Notes: generated from the sequence alone by a model not told the origin. DNA of 10,890 nucleotides from an uncultured Senegalimassilia sp. (GCA_934661765.1 CAKUJT010000076.1:1-10890); one strand, 5' to 3'. Positions 1 to 7,092 are shown, counted from the stretch's first letter. Made by a program: numbers and translations.

Positions 1-39
1 GGAATTCTCTGCGGTGGGCAGCTCGGTGCGCTTATTCAT
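1..39 (-). CDS. 5' end of an unidentified gene running off the left edge
   Basis: Only thirteen codons are visible, starting at the ATG complementary to 37-39 and reading MNKRTELPTAENS. The start is well supported: an AAGGAG Shine-Dalgarno sequence (complement of 47-52) lies 7 bases upstream. The fragment is too short to assign a family or function. The Fur-like inverted repeat at 87-105 lies about 50 bases upstream of the start, so the gene may be iron-responsive. It is transcribed divergently from the DUF454 gene at 461. Confidence 0.6.
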   Translation of the reverse strand, partial: MNKRTELPTAENS

Positions 40-46
40 GGTGATA

Positions 47-52
47 CTCCTT
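47..52 (-). promoter_or_regulatory. Ribosome binding site of the left-edge gene
   Basis: AAGGAG on the minus strand, 7 bases before the ATG at 39. This near-ideal site and spacing is the main reason to believe that the short open fragment at the left edge is a real gene start. Confidence 0.7.
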
Positions 53-86
53 CTCGTCTGAAGTAGTGGTTCCTGTTGGAATCGTT

Positions 87-105
87 AATGAGAATCAATC
101 TCAAT
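87..105. promoter_or_regulatory. Candidate Fur-type (or DtxR-type) metal-regulator box
   Basis: The 19-base stretch AATGAGAATCAATCTCAAT is an inverted repeat around position 96, with 7 of 9 arm positions pairing. The inner 7-1-7 core (89-103), read on the minus strand as TGAGATTGATTCTCA, matches the classical TGATAATnATTATCA Fur pattern at 11 of 14 positions. It lies upstream of the minus-strand gene starting at 39. I see no clear -35/-10 pair overlapping it. Which regulator binds is not visible here; Fur, PerR or a DtxR-family protein are all possible. Confidence 0.45.
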
Positions 106-386
106 AGCTATAGAATACCCGGCCCTCCGCCCGAGCGCAAGCGTCAATCGCCCGCAAGCGCCCGGCTCCGCACAACCGCCACACGGGTAGCCGCGGATAA
201 CTTCAATGTGGCCATCATGGGACACGGTTGCCGGGGCCGGGCAAAACGACGCAGTCTGCCTTAAAGCGAAGCCGTTGATCCGTGCTCGATCGGGGTTTTG
301 CCGTGATGCCTGGTGAGTGGCCCGAATAGCTCAAGGCGGCCGCTGGCGATAATAGGAGACAGCTGGCGCCAAAGAGTTCGCCTTGG

Positions 387-415
387 TTGCCTCACTGAAG
401 AACCCGTGGTAAACT
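387..415 (+). promoter_or_regulatory. Possible promoter for the DUF454 gene
   Basis: A TTGCCT -35-like hexamer (387-392) is followed after exactly 17 bases by TAAACT (410-415). A TG one base upstream of the -10 gives an extended -10. Each hexamer matches the sigma-70 consensus at 4 of 6 positions. Transcription would start near 422, giving a leader of about 40 bases before the GTG at 461. An 8-base direct repeat GTTAGCGA (427-434 and 444-451) sits in that leader. Confidence 0.35.
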
Positions 416-460
416 TCTCAGAATTTGTTAGCGATTAGAAACAGTTAGCGAGCGTGAGAC

Positions 461-919
461 GTGAACGAGCAGGCGGCGTCTTCCGGCCCGGCATATGCCG
501 ATGCCGTCCGATCGGCGGAAACGGCATGCTCGGGCGGTAGCCACCGTGTCAGCCAAACCTTCTGGGCCGTTGGCGGCTTCCTGTGCTTCGCGTTGGGGAT
601 GGCCGGCGTGGTGCTGCCGATCCTGCCCACCACGCCATTTATCCTGGTCGCGGCCTTCTGCTTCGCCCGCAGCTCCACGCGTTTGAACGATTGGTTCAAG
701 GGCACGAAGGTGTACAAGCAGGTGCTGGAGGGCTACGTGACCAAGCGCTCCATGACGCTGCGTGCGAAGCTTGCCATCCTGATTCCGGTGACGGTGCTGC
801 TGGCCATCGGCTTCGCCCTGATGGGCCGCGTCCCCGTTGGACGGATCATCCTGGCGGCGGTGTGGCTCGGCCACATCATCTACTTCGGCTTCATAGTGAA
901 GACGGACAAGCAGGCATAA
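461..919 (+). CDS. DUF454/YbaN-family inner-membrane protein
   Basis: A 152-residue small membrane protein of the DUF454 (E. coli YbaN) family, whose function is unknown. The family signature is clear: LPILPTTPF at residues 53-61 followed by AAFCFARSS (64-72). Hydrophobic segments lie at about 33-70, 104-122 and 127-145. The stop codon TGA at 455-457 is in frame just upstream, so GTG at 461 is the earliest possible start; the ribosome binding site is weak. The first 30 residues are polar and Ser/Ala-rich and longer than usual for the family, so translation could begin later, although I see no ATG before the first membrane segment. The gene stands alone on the plus strand, convergent with the electron-transfer operon. 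Nothing visible links it to that operon. Confidence 0.8.
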   Translation: MNEQAASSGPAYADAVRSAETACSGGSHRVSQTFWAVGGFLCFALGMAGVVLPILPTTPFILVAAFCFARSSTRLNDWFKGTKVYKQVLEGYVTKRSMTLRAKLAILIPVTVLLAIGFALMGRVPVGRIILAAVWLGHIIYFGFIVKTDKQA

Positions 920-1147
920 GGCTGTCCCGCTTGCGGCAAACGCGGCGGTCCGCCCCTGGGCATGCGTTCCTGATGCGTTTCCCCGGCACCCCCTTCGCGC
1001 CAAATGCAGCGGTTCCGAACCGGAAAGCCCGGACTTCAACAGAACGGCTTCGCATCTCCCTCGCGTCAACCTCGCATCAACCGCGCCGGCTCCTGCTCCT
1101 TCGTTTGGGGCCGGCCGCGCCGGTTTCGCAGAAACTGACCGCGCCGA
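920..1147. other. Convergent intergenic region, GC-rich
   Basis: This 228-base gap separates the 3' ends of the DUF454 gene and the Gx-EcfT gene. It contains short inverted repeats, for example GTTTC/GAAAC around 1123-1135 and CGGTT/AACCG around 1011-1023, and three copies of a GGCGCGG-type element within the 70 bases next to the stop at 1148. None is a hairpin followed by a T-run, so I do not call an intrinsic terminator. Confidence 0.4.
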
Positions 1148-2536
1148 TCATCGCAACGCCAGCTCGATGAAAAGGAGCGCCGCCACCAGCGCAAGGGCCG
1201 CCCAGTCGATGCCTCGAAGGCGGTAGCTGCGCAGGCAGGTCCGCGAAGCGCCGACGGCCCCGAACGCACGCGCTTCGATTGCATACGCGAGCGATTCCGA
1301 GCGGCGCAGAGCGCCGGCGAACATGGGGACGAGGGCGGATACGAGCGCAAGGGCGCGTTGCAGCACGCCGCCGTTTGCGAAATCGGCGCCGCGCGACATC
1401 TGGGCGACGCACACCTTGTTGAACTCCTTCGTCAGCGTGGGGATGAAGCGCAACGTCATGCTCATGGCCAAGCCGGCGGACGCTGTCCGTACGCCGAAGC
1501 GGTCCAGGGGACGCAGTATCAGCGAGAATCCGTCGGTGAGCTGCGTCGGCGACGTGGTGGTCATGAGCGCCGACGTGCCTAGCAGCACGCAGACGAAGCG
1601 CAGCACGTTCTCGATCGCGCATGATGCCCCGCCCGTGGTGATCGTTGCCGGGCCTGCGCGCCAGATGACGTCGCCCGAGTTCACGAACAGCGTATCGAAC
1701 ACCAGGACGAAGACGATAAGCCATGCGAACGGCTTTAAGGAGCGCAGCGCCGCATGCGCGCTCGAGCCGGAGGCCGCCTGCACGGCCATGGCGGCTGCAA
1801 GCAAGATCAGCAGCGCCGGCGCGCCTTGCGCGACGAACGCCGTCTCGATGAACAGCACCGCGAAGACGATCTTCGCACGCGGATCCAGCTTGTGAGCGAT
1901 TGCCGTTCCGGGGCGATAGGCCCCGAACGTCGCAACGTCGGCGCCAAGCGGCCTGAAGCCGTTCCCGTTCGAAGGCGCCCGCCTTTTCATGCGGGGACGT
2001 GGGATCTCGATGCTTTCGGCTGCATATGGGCTGTCGGGCTGCGACGCCAGCACGCCCGCCGCAACGGCGCCCGTGACGAAGCCCGTTGCGCATGCCGCTA
2101 AGGCGAGCGGCGGCAAGCTCAGCAGGACCGATGGCGTTCCCAGCAGCAGGGCGGCGACCGCGATTTGGCCCGCATTATGCAAAATCGCCGCCACCATGCA
2201 CGTCGCCACCGCGCCTAAGCCGGGGATGCGGGACACCGCCACGCTCCCTGCGAATGCGAGCGCCGTGCCGCCCAGGCTGTACATGAGCATCATCGGCGAG
2301 CCGAACAGGAAACCCGACGCCAACACCTTCACCGCCGCGACCGCGGCCGCGGCGCGCATATCGAGCCCAAGGAGCGCCACGACTACCGCCACGTTCGCCA
2401 GGCCGAGCTTCACGCCCGGCAGCGCCACGGGGAGCGGGATCATCGTCTCGATATAGCTCAGGACAAGCGCGAGCGCGCTCAAAAGCGAGATGCGCGCAAG
2501 GCGCCGCGTGGCGACGATTCGCGGATTTACGGCCAT
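1148..2536 (-). CDS. Fusion: Gx/HepT-like (EetB-type) membrane domain + ECF transporter EcfT
   Basis: A 462-residue two-part membrane protein. Residues 1-165 form a Gx-transporter domain, often annotated 'heptaprenyl diphosphate synthase component I'. It shows the family motifs PGVKLGLANV (40-49), a SPMMLMYSLGG stretch (80-90) and HNAGQ (120-124). A polar linker (about 166-205) joins it to an EcfT/CbiQ-type domain (about 206-462). That domain has SPTQL (329-333), RFIPTL (363-368), and the two arginine coupling motifs AQMSRGAD (378-385) and EARAFG (421-426). In Listeria-type EET loci the Gx family corresponds to EetB, and EcfT is encoded separately. EcfT normally couples an S-component to EcfA ATPases, but none is visible here. 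The fusion is a continuous frame with no internal stop. It starts 18 bases after the NusG-II gene, with a weak ribosome binding site. Substrate unknown; a flavin or isoprenoid-related role is inference. Confidence 0.85.
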   Translation of the reverse strand: MAVNPRIVATRRLARISLLSALALVLSYIETMIPLPVALPGVKLGLANVAVVVALLGLDMRAAAAVAAVKVLASGFLFGSPMMLMYSLGGTALAFAGSVAVSRIPGLGAVATCMVAAILHNAGQIAVAALLLGTPSVLLSLPPLALAACATGFVTGAVAAGVLASQPDSPYAAESIEIPRPRMKRRAPSNGNGFRPLGADVATFGAYRPGTAIAHKLDPRAKIVFAVLFIETAFVAQGAPALLILLAAAMAVQAASGSSAHAALRSLKPFAWLIVFVLVFDTLFVNSGDVIWRAGPATITTGGASCAIENVLRFVCVLLGTSALMTTTSPTQLTDGFSLILRPLDRFGVRTASAGLAMSMTLRFIPTLTKEFNKVCVAQMSRGADFANGGVLQRALALVSALVPMFAGALRRSESLAYAIEARAFGAVGASRTCLRSYRLRGIDWAALALVAALLFIELALR

Positions 2537-2554
2537 GATGAAGCGTCCGACCCG

Positions 2555-2956
2555 CTATTGCCCGACGACATCGTAGGCCGATGCGGCGTCCTCGTCCGTT
2601 ATGTTCACGACAAGCTTATGCGGAAGGCATACGATCTGCTGGCCCGCCTTCGAGATCCAGCCCTGCTCGACGCAGTCTTGGTTGGGACAGTCGGCCTCGC
2701 TCACGCGCACCTTGCCCGCTTGCACCTCGATCACGTTCGTGCCGGCGCTCGAAGTCACGGTAAGGACGTCATCCTGGGAAAGCGGCATCGTGAAGGTGTT
2801 GCCGTCCGCATCTTGGATGACGGCGGTCCGCGCGTCGACCGCGCTGCCGAGCGCGTTGGCGGCGGCAGCGGTGGCCAACGCAACCGCTACGATGACCAAC
2901 ACCGCAATGATATTGAGCCTCATTCGCCTGTATGCTTTCTTCTGAGCGGTCGTCAT
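2555..2956 (-). CDS. NusG domain II (EetA-type) membrane-anchored protein
   Basis: A 133-residue protein with one N-terminal membrane segment (about 14-36) and an extracytosolic NusG-domain-II fold. The family signature is unmistakable: EADCPNQDC (88-95 region), then EQGWISKAGQQIVCLPHK (97-114). The cysteines are at 90, 95 and 110. Stand-alone NusG-II proteins accompany ApbE, FMN-binding and Gx genes in flavin-based EET loci (EetA), and their biochemical role is not settled. The gene begins 17 bases after the apbE stop. An AAAGGG ribosome binding site lies about 11 bases upstream of the chosen ATG. A second, out-of-frame ATG at 2963 is closer to that site but encodes only an unrelated short frame. 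The NusG-II homology fixes the reading frame. Confidence 0.85.
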   Translation of the reverse strand: MTTAQKKAYRRMRLNIIAVLVIVAVALATAAAANALGSAVDARTAVIQDADGNTFTMPLSQDDVLTVTSSAGTNVIEVQAGKVRVSEADCPNQDCVEQGWISKAGQQIVCLPHKLVVNITDEDAASAYDVVGQ

Positions 2957-2973
2957 GTCGCATCGGTCCCTTT

Positions 2974-4038
2974 CTATTCGTTCAGGAGTGTGAACCCGGA
3001 GCCGTCCGACGCCGTGGCCGTATCGTCCATATCCACCAGCAGGCCGCTGAAGCGCTCGTCGGAGTTCAGCAGCTCCATGGCCTTGTCGTGTCCCATTAAA
3101 AACAGCGTGGTGGAATACGCATCGCCATCGGTGGAGCTGTCGGACACGATCGAGGCGCTTGCCAGGTCCGTCTTTACCGGATACCCCGTTCGTGGGTCGA
3201 GGATGTGGTAGTACAGCACGTCGCCAACGGTGAAGCTGCGCTCGTATAGCCCGCTTGTGACCAGGGATTTATCGCGTGCCGGAATGCTTGCGATCACGTC
3301 ATTCGCCGTGCCGTTGGGGTCTTGCACGCCAACGTTCCAGTCATCGCCGCGGAAGCTTTCCCCCAGCACGTAGACATTGCCTCCCAGGGAGAGCATGGCG
3401 CTTTTGCAGCCTGCTTCCCGCAACATGGAGACCAGATCATCGGTGATGAATCCCTTTGCGATGCCACCAAGGTCGAGCATCGCATCGGGGTCGGAGAGCG
3501 TCACCGTGGTGCCGTCGACCGAGATCGCGCGATAGTCGACGTGCTTGACCGCTTCCTTGATCGCGTCGTCGTCGGGTTTGATGCCCTCGACGAAATCCCA
3601 GAGGCTGGAAACGGCGCCGATGCTGATGTCGAACAGGCCGCCCGAAGCTTCGGAATACGCAAGCGATGCCTCGATGCACCGCGCCGTTTCCTCGGAGACC
3701 TCCACCGGCGCACCGTGCGCTTGGTTGATGTTCCAGATGTCGCTGCCTTCCTTCGTGCGCGAGAAGCGGTCTTCGAAGAATTGGCAGCGCTCGGAGATGC
3801 GGTCCATCAGCTCGGGTTCGCACAGCGCGCTGATTTGGATGACGGTGTCGAATAGGAACAGCGTGAGGGATTGGACCTCGTAAGCTGCGCTATCGGCGTT
3901 GTCGTCTGCGGCCGCGCCGTCGTTCCCGTCGTTTTGCCCCGCCGAGCAGCCTGTCAGCCATGCGGGCATGGCCATTGCGCAAACCGAGCCAGCCGCGAGC
4001 ATGAGAAACCTTCGGCGCGAGAGCATTCCGTTCTCCAT
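2974..4038 (-). CDS. apbE: ApbE: FAD:protein FMN transferase, Tat-type lipoprotein
   Basis: This 354-residue enzyme transfers FMN from FAD to a Thr/Ser in the motif Dxx[ST]GAT of FMN-binding domains, outside the cytoplasm. Family motifs are all present: DLGGIAKG (189-196), SLGGNVYVLG (217-226), HILDPRTGYP (278-287) and GDAYSTTLFLMG (305-316), which includes the usual metal-site Asp and Thr. The N-terminus carries a twin-arginine motif SRRRFL (7-12) and a lipobox LTGC with Cys31, suggesting a folded, Tat-exported, lipid-anchored protein. The ATG at 4038 has AAGGA 8 bases upstream; a second ATG five codons in (4026) also has a good GGAG. It lies 21 bases after the 4Fe-4S gene and 17 before the NusG-II gene. 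Its substrates are very probably the FMN-binding proteins encoded just upstream. Confidence 0.95.
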   Translation of the reverse strand: MENGMLSRRRFLMLAAGSVCAMAMPAWLTGCSAGQNDGNDGAAADDNADSAAYEVQSLTLFLFDTVIQISALCEPELMDRISERCQFFEDRFSRTKEGSDIWNINQAHGAPVEVSEETARCIEASLAYSEASGGLFDISIGAVSSLWDFVEGIKPDDDAIKEAVKHVDYRAISVDGTTVTLSDPDAMLDLGGIAKGFITDDLVSMLREAGCKSAMLSLGGNVYVLGESFRGDDWNVGVQDPNGTANDVIASIPARDKSLVTSGLYERSFTVGDVLYYHILDPRTGYPVKTDLASASIVSDSSTDGDAYSTTLFLMGHDKAMELLNSDERFSGLLVDMDDTATASDGSGFTLLNE

Positions 4039-4059
4039 CGACCAAATCCTTTTCGTTTC

Positions 4060-5007
4060 CTATATGAACAACCAACACAACGCGAAAAGCGCTGCCGCCT
4101 TGATCAGCACCAAGGGGACCTCGGTGCCTCGTAGACGCACGAGATATTCCTTGACCTGGGCCTTTTTAGCGCCAGGGGCCTCCGCCAGGTTCGATGTCGC
4201 CGAAGCGCTCGGGTTGGGCACGCGCAGCACCGCCACGTTCTCCAGGGGGCATCCGTCGGCGCATCGGCCGCACGAGATGCACTCGCCCGCGGCAAGCGCA
4301 TCGGGATCGGGGTGCACCGATACCGGGCACGAACGCTTGCACAGCCCGCACCCCTTCGCGCAGCGCGCGGTATCGCGGCGGAAAGCGGAGAGGGGGAGCA
4401 CCGGCAGCAGGCTGAACACCGCGCCGAGCGGGCAGAGGAACTGGCAGAAGAAGCGCTCCACGAACAGCATGCCGAGCGCGATGGCGCCGAGGATGGCGAA
4501 CGCGCCCGCCGCAACGCCGTCGACGTTGCCGGCGATGATGCCCGCGAACGCCGTCCAGGGGCTGTACCCCGAGACGCTCGACCACGAGCCCGCGACGCAC
4601 AGCCCGCAGATGACGACCAACACCAGGTATTTCAGCAGCTGCAGCGCGCGTTGCAGCTTCGGGGGCAGAATCGGTTTCCTGACGCCGATTCCCAGCTTCT
4701 TGCGCACGGGGGAGAACAGGGCGAACAGGGCATCGCCCAGCGTTCCGAACGCGCAGGCGTAGCCGCAGAAGAAGCGGCCGAACACCACGGTGAATGCCAG
4801 AACCGCCGCCAACGTGACGATAAAAGCGCTCAGCTCGATCGGCTGCATGGCGCCGATCTGGGTAAATGCGTATTTCACGCCGTTGAACGCTGCGCTGAAC
4901 ACGGCGGGGAACGCTATGAAGAACGCGATCTGCACCGCCCAGCGCACCCCGCGATCCAGGATGAGGCGGCGATGGCGCGCCAGGGCCTTCGTCTTGATCT
5001 TCGCCAT
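4060..5007 (-). CDS. NapH/NosR-like polytopic 4Fe-4S membrane protein
   Basis: A 315-residue membrane iron-sulfur protein. Hydrophobic helices are at about 22-42, 57-77, 122-140, 162-183, 190-207 and 298-315. Two membrane-edge motifs typical of the NosR/NapH group are FFCGYACAFG (Cys81, Cys85) and FFCQFLCPLG (Cys188, Cys192). They are followed by a ferredoxin-like region with C216-x3-C220-x2-C223-x3-C227-P and C243-x2-C246-x2-C249-x3-C253-P, enough for two 4Fe-4S clusters. Proteins of this group pass electrons between the quinone pool or cytoplasmic donors and flavin-bearing extracytosolic partners. Here it is the obvious electron input for the FMN proteins. The ATG at 5007 lies one base after the stop of the one-domain FMN gene, indicating translational coupling. 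The frame stays open to 5241, but that extension overlaps the FMN gene and has no family resemblance, so I reject it. Confidence 0.88.
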   Translation of the reverse strand: MAKIKTKALARHRRLILDRGVRWAVQIAFFIAFPAVFSAAFNGVKYAFTQIGAMQPIELSAFIVTLAAVLAFTVVFGRFFCGYACAFGTLGDALFALFSPVRKKLGIGVRKPILPPKLQRALQLLKYLVLVVICGLCVAGSWSSVSGYSPWTAFAGIIAGNVDGVAAGAFAILGAIALGMLFVERFFCQFLCPLGAVFSLLPVLPLSAFRRDTARCAKGCGLCKRSCPVSVHPDPDALAAGECISCGRCADGCPLENVAVLRVPNPSASATSNLAEAPGAKKAQVKEYLVRLRGTEVPLVLIKAAALFALCWLFI

Positions 5008-5008
5008 G

Positions 5009-5473
5009 CTATTCGCCGTCCTCTGCCGATGTCGTGGCGCCTGTCTGGCCGGAGTTGCTTGCTTCAAGCGCCTGAACCGCGCCGTTGATGATGCCGGCCG
5101 ACGAGAACGTGGCGCCCGATACCGTGTCCACGTTCGGCGTTTGCTTGGCGAGCATGTCGCCGATGAGCTTGACGGCCTGTTCCAGGTAGGGGCCGTCCTC
5201 GTTGGGGGCGTCCACGACCTGAACGGCGTCGATGTAGCCATCTTTCACGGTGACCTGCGTGGTCACCGGTCCACCGTATCCTTGGGCGGTGCCCGTGAAC
5301 ACGCCGTCGACGGCATACGGCCCGCGGGTTGCCGCGCGCTCGGCCTCTTGGATTTGCTTTTGCACCATGGCATCAGCGGCGTTGGCGTCGGCGGCCCACA
5401 GACTGAAGCCGACCGCCAACGTTCCGATAATCGCAACGTTGGCGGTTTTCGCTATGAGGTTTCGCTTGCGCAT
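5009..5473 (-). CDS. Small exported protein with a single FMN-binding domain
   Basis: A 154-residue protein with a basic, hydrophobic N-terminus (MRKRN, hydrophobic about 10-27). The sequence ADANA-A around residue 32 could be a signal-peptidase site; an uncleaved anchor is also possible. Residues about 55-140 form one FMN-binding domain with the flavinylation motif DTVSGATFSS; Asp116 begins it and Thr122 is the expected FMN attachment residue. The family fold is supported by DGVFTGTAQGYGG (56-68). ATG at 5473 lies 7 bases after the stop of the three-domain gene. An in-frame GTG at 5488 would add five residues (VLNLL), overlap the upstream stop, and use a G-rich stretch as ribosome binding site, so the start is uncertain by five codons. 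Position between the three-domain carrier and the 4Fe-4S protein suggests it is the first flavin acceptor. Confidence 0.87.
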   Translation of the reverse strand: MRKRNLIAKTANVAIIGTLAVGFSLWAADANAADAMVQKQIQEAERAATRGPYAVDGVFTGTAQGYGGPVTTQVTVKDGYIDAVQVVDAPNEDGPYLEQAVKLIGDMLAKQTPNVDTVSGATFSSAGIINGAVQALEASNSGQTGATTSAEDGE

Positions 5474-5480
5474 AAGAAGG

Positions 5481-7037
5481 TTAAGCACGGTCGGCCCCGC
5501 CTTCGCTGTTCGAGGTGCTCCCCGCATTGTCCTTCTCGGACGCAGCGCCCGAGCCGCCGGCGTCGTTTGACGGATTCGCCTTCTTATAGGCCTCATTGGC
5601 CAGCTCGAGCGCCTTTTCGTATGCCTTCACGATGGCCTTCGAGGAATAGGTGGAGCGGGACACGACGTCCACGTTGCTCGGGTTCGTGTGCAAGTCGATC
5701 AGCTGCTTGACCACGCCGACGTACTCCTTGCCGCGAACGACGCGTCCGAACGCCGCCCATTCAAGATACGCATCGTTCGATTCGTCGTAGTCTCCGAGCA
5801 CCGCGTCCGCGTCGGTCGCCTTGTTCGTGCCGTGCATGTCCTTGATCGCAGATGCCTTGCCGTTTTCGACCGTAACGGTCATGGCCAGGTAATACGGCTC
5901 GAACGCGTCGGGGTCCTCGGCGTTCTCGCACTTCACGTACACGGTGTAGTCTCCGTCAAGGTAGCGGGTCTCGGTTTGCCCGCCTTGCGAAGGCTCGTCG
6001 ACGTCGGGCTTGCTCGGCGAGTCGCCGCTTCCCGTGTTGCCGGAATCGCCGGCGGGTTTATCCGTTGCGGTGTCGCCGCCGCTTTTGACCGCTGCTTGGC
6101 GCAGGGCGTCCTCGACGGCGGCCAAGATGCCTTCCGAGGAGAACGTCGCGCCCGATACCGTGTCGACCGCCGTCGTTTGCTTGTCGACGACGGTTGCGAT
6201 CAGCGATTTCGCGCGGTTGAAATATGCGGCATCGTCGTCTTGGGAGAGGACGTTTATCTTGGAAATCTTCCCTTCCGCGATGGTCACGGCCACGCGAATG
6301 GTGCTTTTGTAGCCTTCTCCCTCGCCGTAGTAGGTGCCATCGGCGTAGCCACCCGCTGGCACTTGGGTCGGGTTCAACGTTGCGTGGTTTTTGCCCGAGG
6401 CGGAGGATGCCGGCGCGGATGAGGCGCCCGTGTCCGATCCCGCCCCGCCCGCGGCCTTTTCAAGGGCGTTCTTGATGGCGACAAGGATGCCCTTTGAAGA
6501 GTAGGTTGCCCCTGAAATGGTGTCCACCGACGTCGATTGCGCTGCGATGACCGAGCTTATCAGCCCTTTCGCATTGCTGAAATACGGCTCATCGTCGCCC
6601 GCGGACACTATTTCGATTGCGACGATCTTCCCGCCGCTGATGGTCACCGCCACCGTGATGGTGCTTTTGAATCCCTGGCCGGAGCCGGTGTACGTGCCGT
6701 CCTTCAGATTGGAGGCATCGATTCCGTAGTCCGCCGCGCTATAGTTCGCGTCGGTGGCGGGCTGCGCATCCTGGCGTTCCGCCGTCACCTCGACGGGCTT
6801 GATCTCGGCTGTGGCCTGCTCGGTCGATGCGTATGCGTCGGGGTTGAACACGAGCGGCTGGTATTGCGCCACGACCAGCGCAACGGCCACGCCCGTCAGC
6901 ACCGACGGCATCAACAGGCCCGCCGTGGCCGCCTTTCGCGGCAACGCTGCGTGCTTGCCCGTCCCCTTCTCTTTGTTTCCCGGCGTTGCGCCGGGCGTCT
7001 CCGCCTCGGCGTGTTCTTCGGTCTTTCGATCCGTCAC
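5481..7037 (-). CDS. Membrane-anchored protein with three FMN-binding domains
   Basis: A 518-residue predicted electron carrier. A polar cytoplasmic N-terminus of about 36 residues precedes a single membrane anchor (about 37-58), then a linker and three extracytosolic FMN-binding domains. Domains 1 (about 112-195) and 2 (about 233-316) are close duplicates with intact motifs DTISGATYSS (acceptor Thr178) and DTVSGATFSS (acceptor Thr298). Domain 3 (about 359-480) is divergent and its motif reads DVVSRSTYSS (Thr463): Gly-Ala is replaced by Arg-Ser. Gly/Ser/Asp-rich linkers separate the domains. I choose GTG at 7037, which has AAGGAG at 7049-7054 (11 bases upstream). The longer frame from ATG 7103 would read through a perfect hairpin and has no ribosome binding site. 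Multi-FMN proteins such as PplA of Listeria act in extracellular electron transfer; that role is inferred here. Confidence 0.9.
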   Translation of the reverse strand: MTDRKTEEHAEAETPGATPGNKEKGTGKHAALPRKAATAGLLMPSVLTGVAVALVVAQYQPLVFNPDAYASTEQATAEIKPVEVTAERQDAQPATDANYSAADYGIDASNLKDGTYTGSGQGFKSTITVAVTISGGKIVAIEIVSAGDDEPYFSNAKGLISSVIAAQSTSVDTISGATYSSKGILVAIKNALEKAAGGAGSDTGASSAPASSASGKNHATLNPTQVPAGGYADGTYYGEGEGYKSTIRVAVTIAEGKISKINVLSQDDDAAYFNRAKSLIATVVDKQTTAVDTVSGATFSSEGILAAVEDALRQAAVKSGGDTATDKPAGDSGNTGSGDSPSKPDVDEPSQGGQTETRYLDGDYTVYVKCENAEDPDAFEPYYLAMTVTVENGKASAIKDMHGTNKATDADAVLGDYDESNDAYLEWAAFGRVVRGKEYVGVVKQLIDLHTNPSNVDVVSRSTYSSKAIVKAYEKALELANEAYKKANPSNDAGGSGAASEKDNAGSTSNSEGGADRA

Positions 7038-7048
7038 GGTCTTCGCTT

Positions 7049-7054
7049 CTCCTT
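7049..7054 (-). promoter_or_regulatory. Ribosome binding site deciding the GTG start at 7037
   Basis: AAGGAG on the minus strand, 11 bases before GTG 7037. It lies immediately downstream of the hairpin at 7063-7092, so the leader of the three-domain FMN gene begins with that hairpin if transcription reads through from the wall-protein gene. Confidence 0.6.
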
Positions 7055-7062
7055 CAAACGGC

Positions 7063-7092
7063 CTTATGGCGGAGCCTGGGCTCCGCCATAAG
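7063..7092 (-). terminator. Perfect 14-bp hairpin between wall-protein and three-FMN genes
   Basis: The arms CTTATGGCGGAGCC (7063-7076) and GGCTCCGCCATAAG (7079-7092) are exact complements around two bases. Read on the minus strand, it lies about 70 bases after the wall-protein stop and 25 bases before GTG 7037. There is no T-run after the stem, so it is not a classic intrinsic terminator. It may attenuate transcription, protect the 3' end of the large upstream mRNA or act as a processing site. It could also be a DNA-level operator. Confidence 0.55.

Larger units (their letters stand above)
40..460. other. Divergent intergenic region, 421 bases
   Basis: This region lies between the minus-strand gene starting at 39 and the plus-strand gene starting at 461. 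It holds the Fur-like box near its left end and a plausible promoter at 387-415 near its right end. The open frame at 76-264 has no family resemblance and no good ribosome binding site. I see no tRNA, small structured RNA, strong terminator or mobile-element end here. Confidence 0.6.

Noticed and set aside
1079..1147. Intrinsic terminator for the operon
   Set aside because: GC-rich imperfect stems only, with bulges and long loops and no T-run on either strand.
1077..2093. 338-residue minus-strand open frame overlapping the Gx-EcfT gene
   Set aside because: It is Arg/Ala/Gly-rich out-of-frame translation of GC-rich coding DNA with no recognisable domain; the Gx-EcfT frame has clear family motifs.
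1148..2536. Annotation as heptaprenyl diphosphate synthase component I
   Set aside because: This is a legacy name for the Gx family. The domain is a membrane transporter-like fold fused to EcfT, with no prenyl synthase motifs.
5008..5241. N-terminal extension of the 4Fe-4S protein to 5241
   Set aside because: It overlaps the one-domain FMN gene in another frame, is Arg/Thr/Pro-rich and unlike the family. ATG 5007 is coupled to the preceding stop.
5474..5596. N-terminal extension of the one-domain FMN protein to 5596
   Set aside because: It lies inside the three-FMN gene in another frame and is Arg-rich out-of-frame translation; the signal/anchor segment begins at 5473 or 5488.
3899..5710. 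Long plus-strand open frames (3899-4762, 4312-5088, 4790-5710)
   Set aside because: They are antisense to the ApbE, 4Fe-4S and FMN genes, with low-complexity Arg/Ala/His-rich products and no domains.
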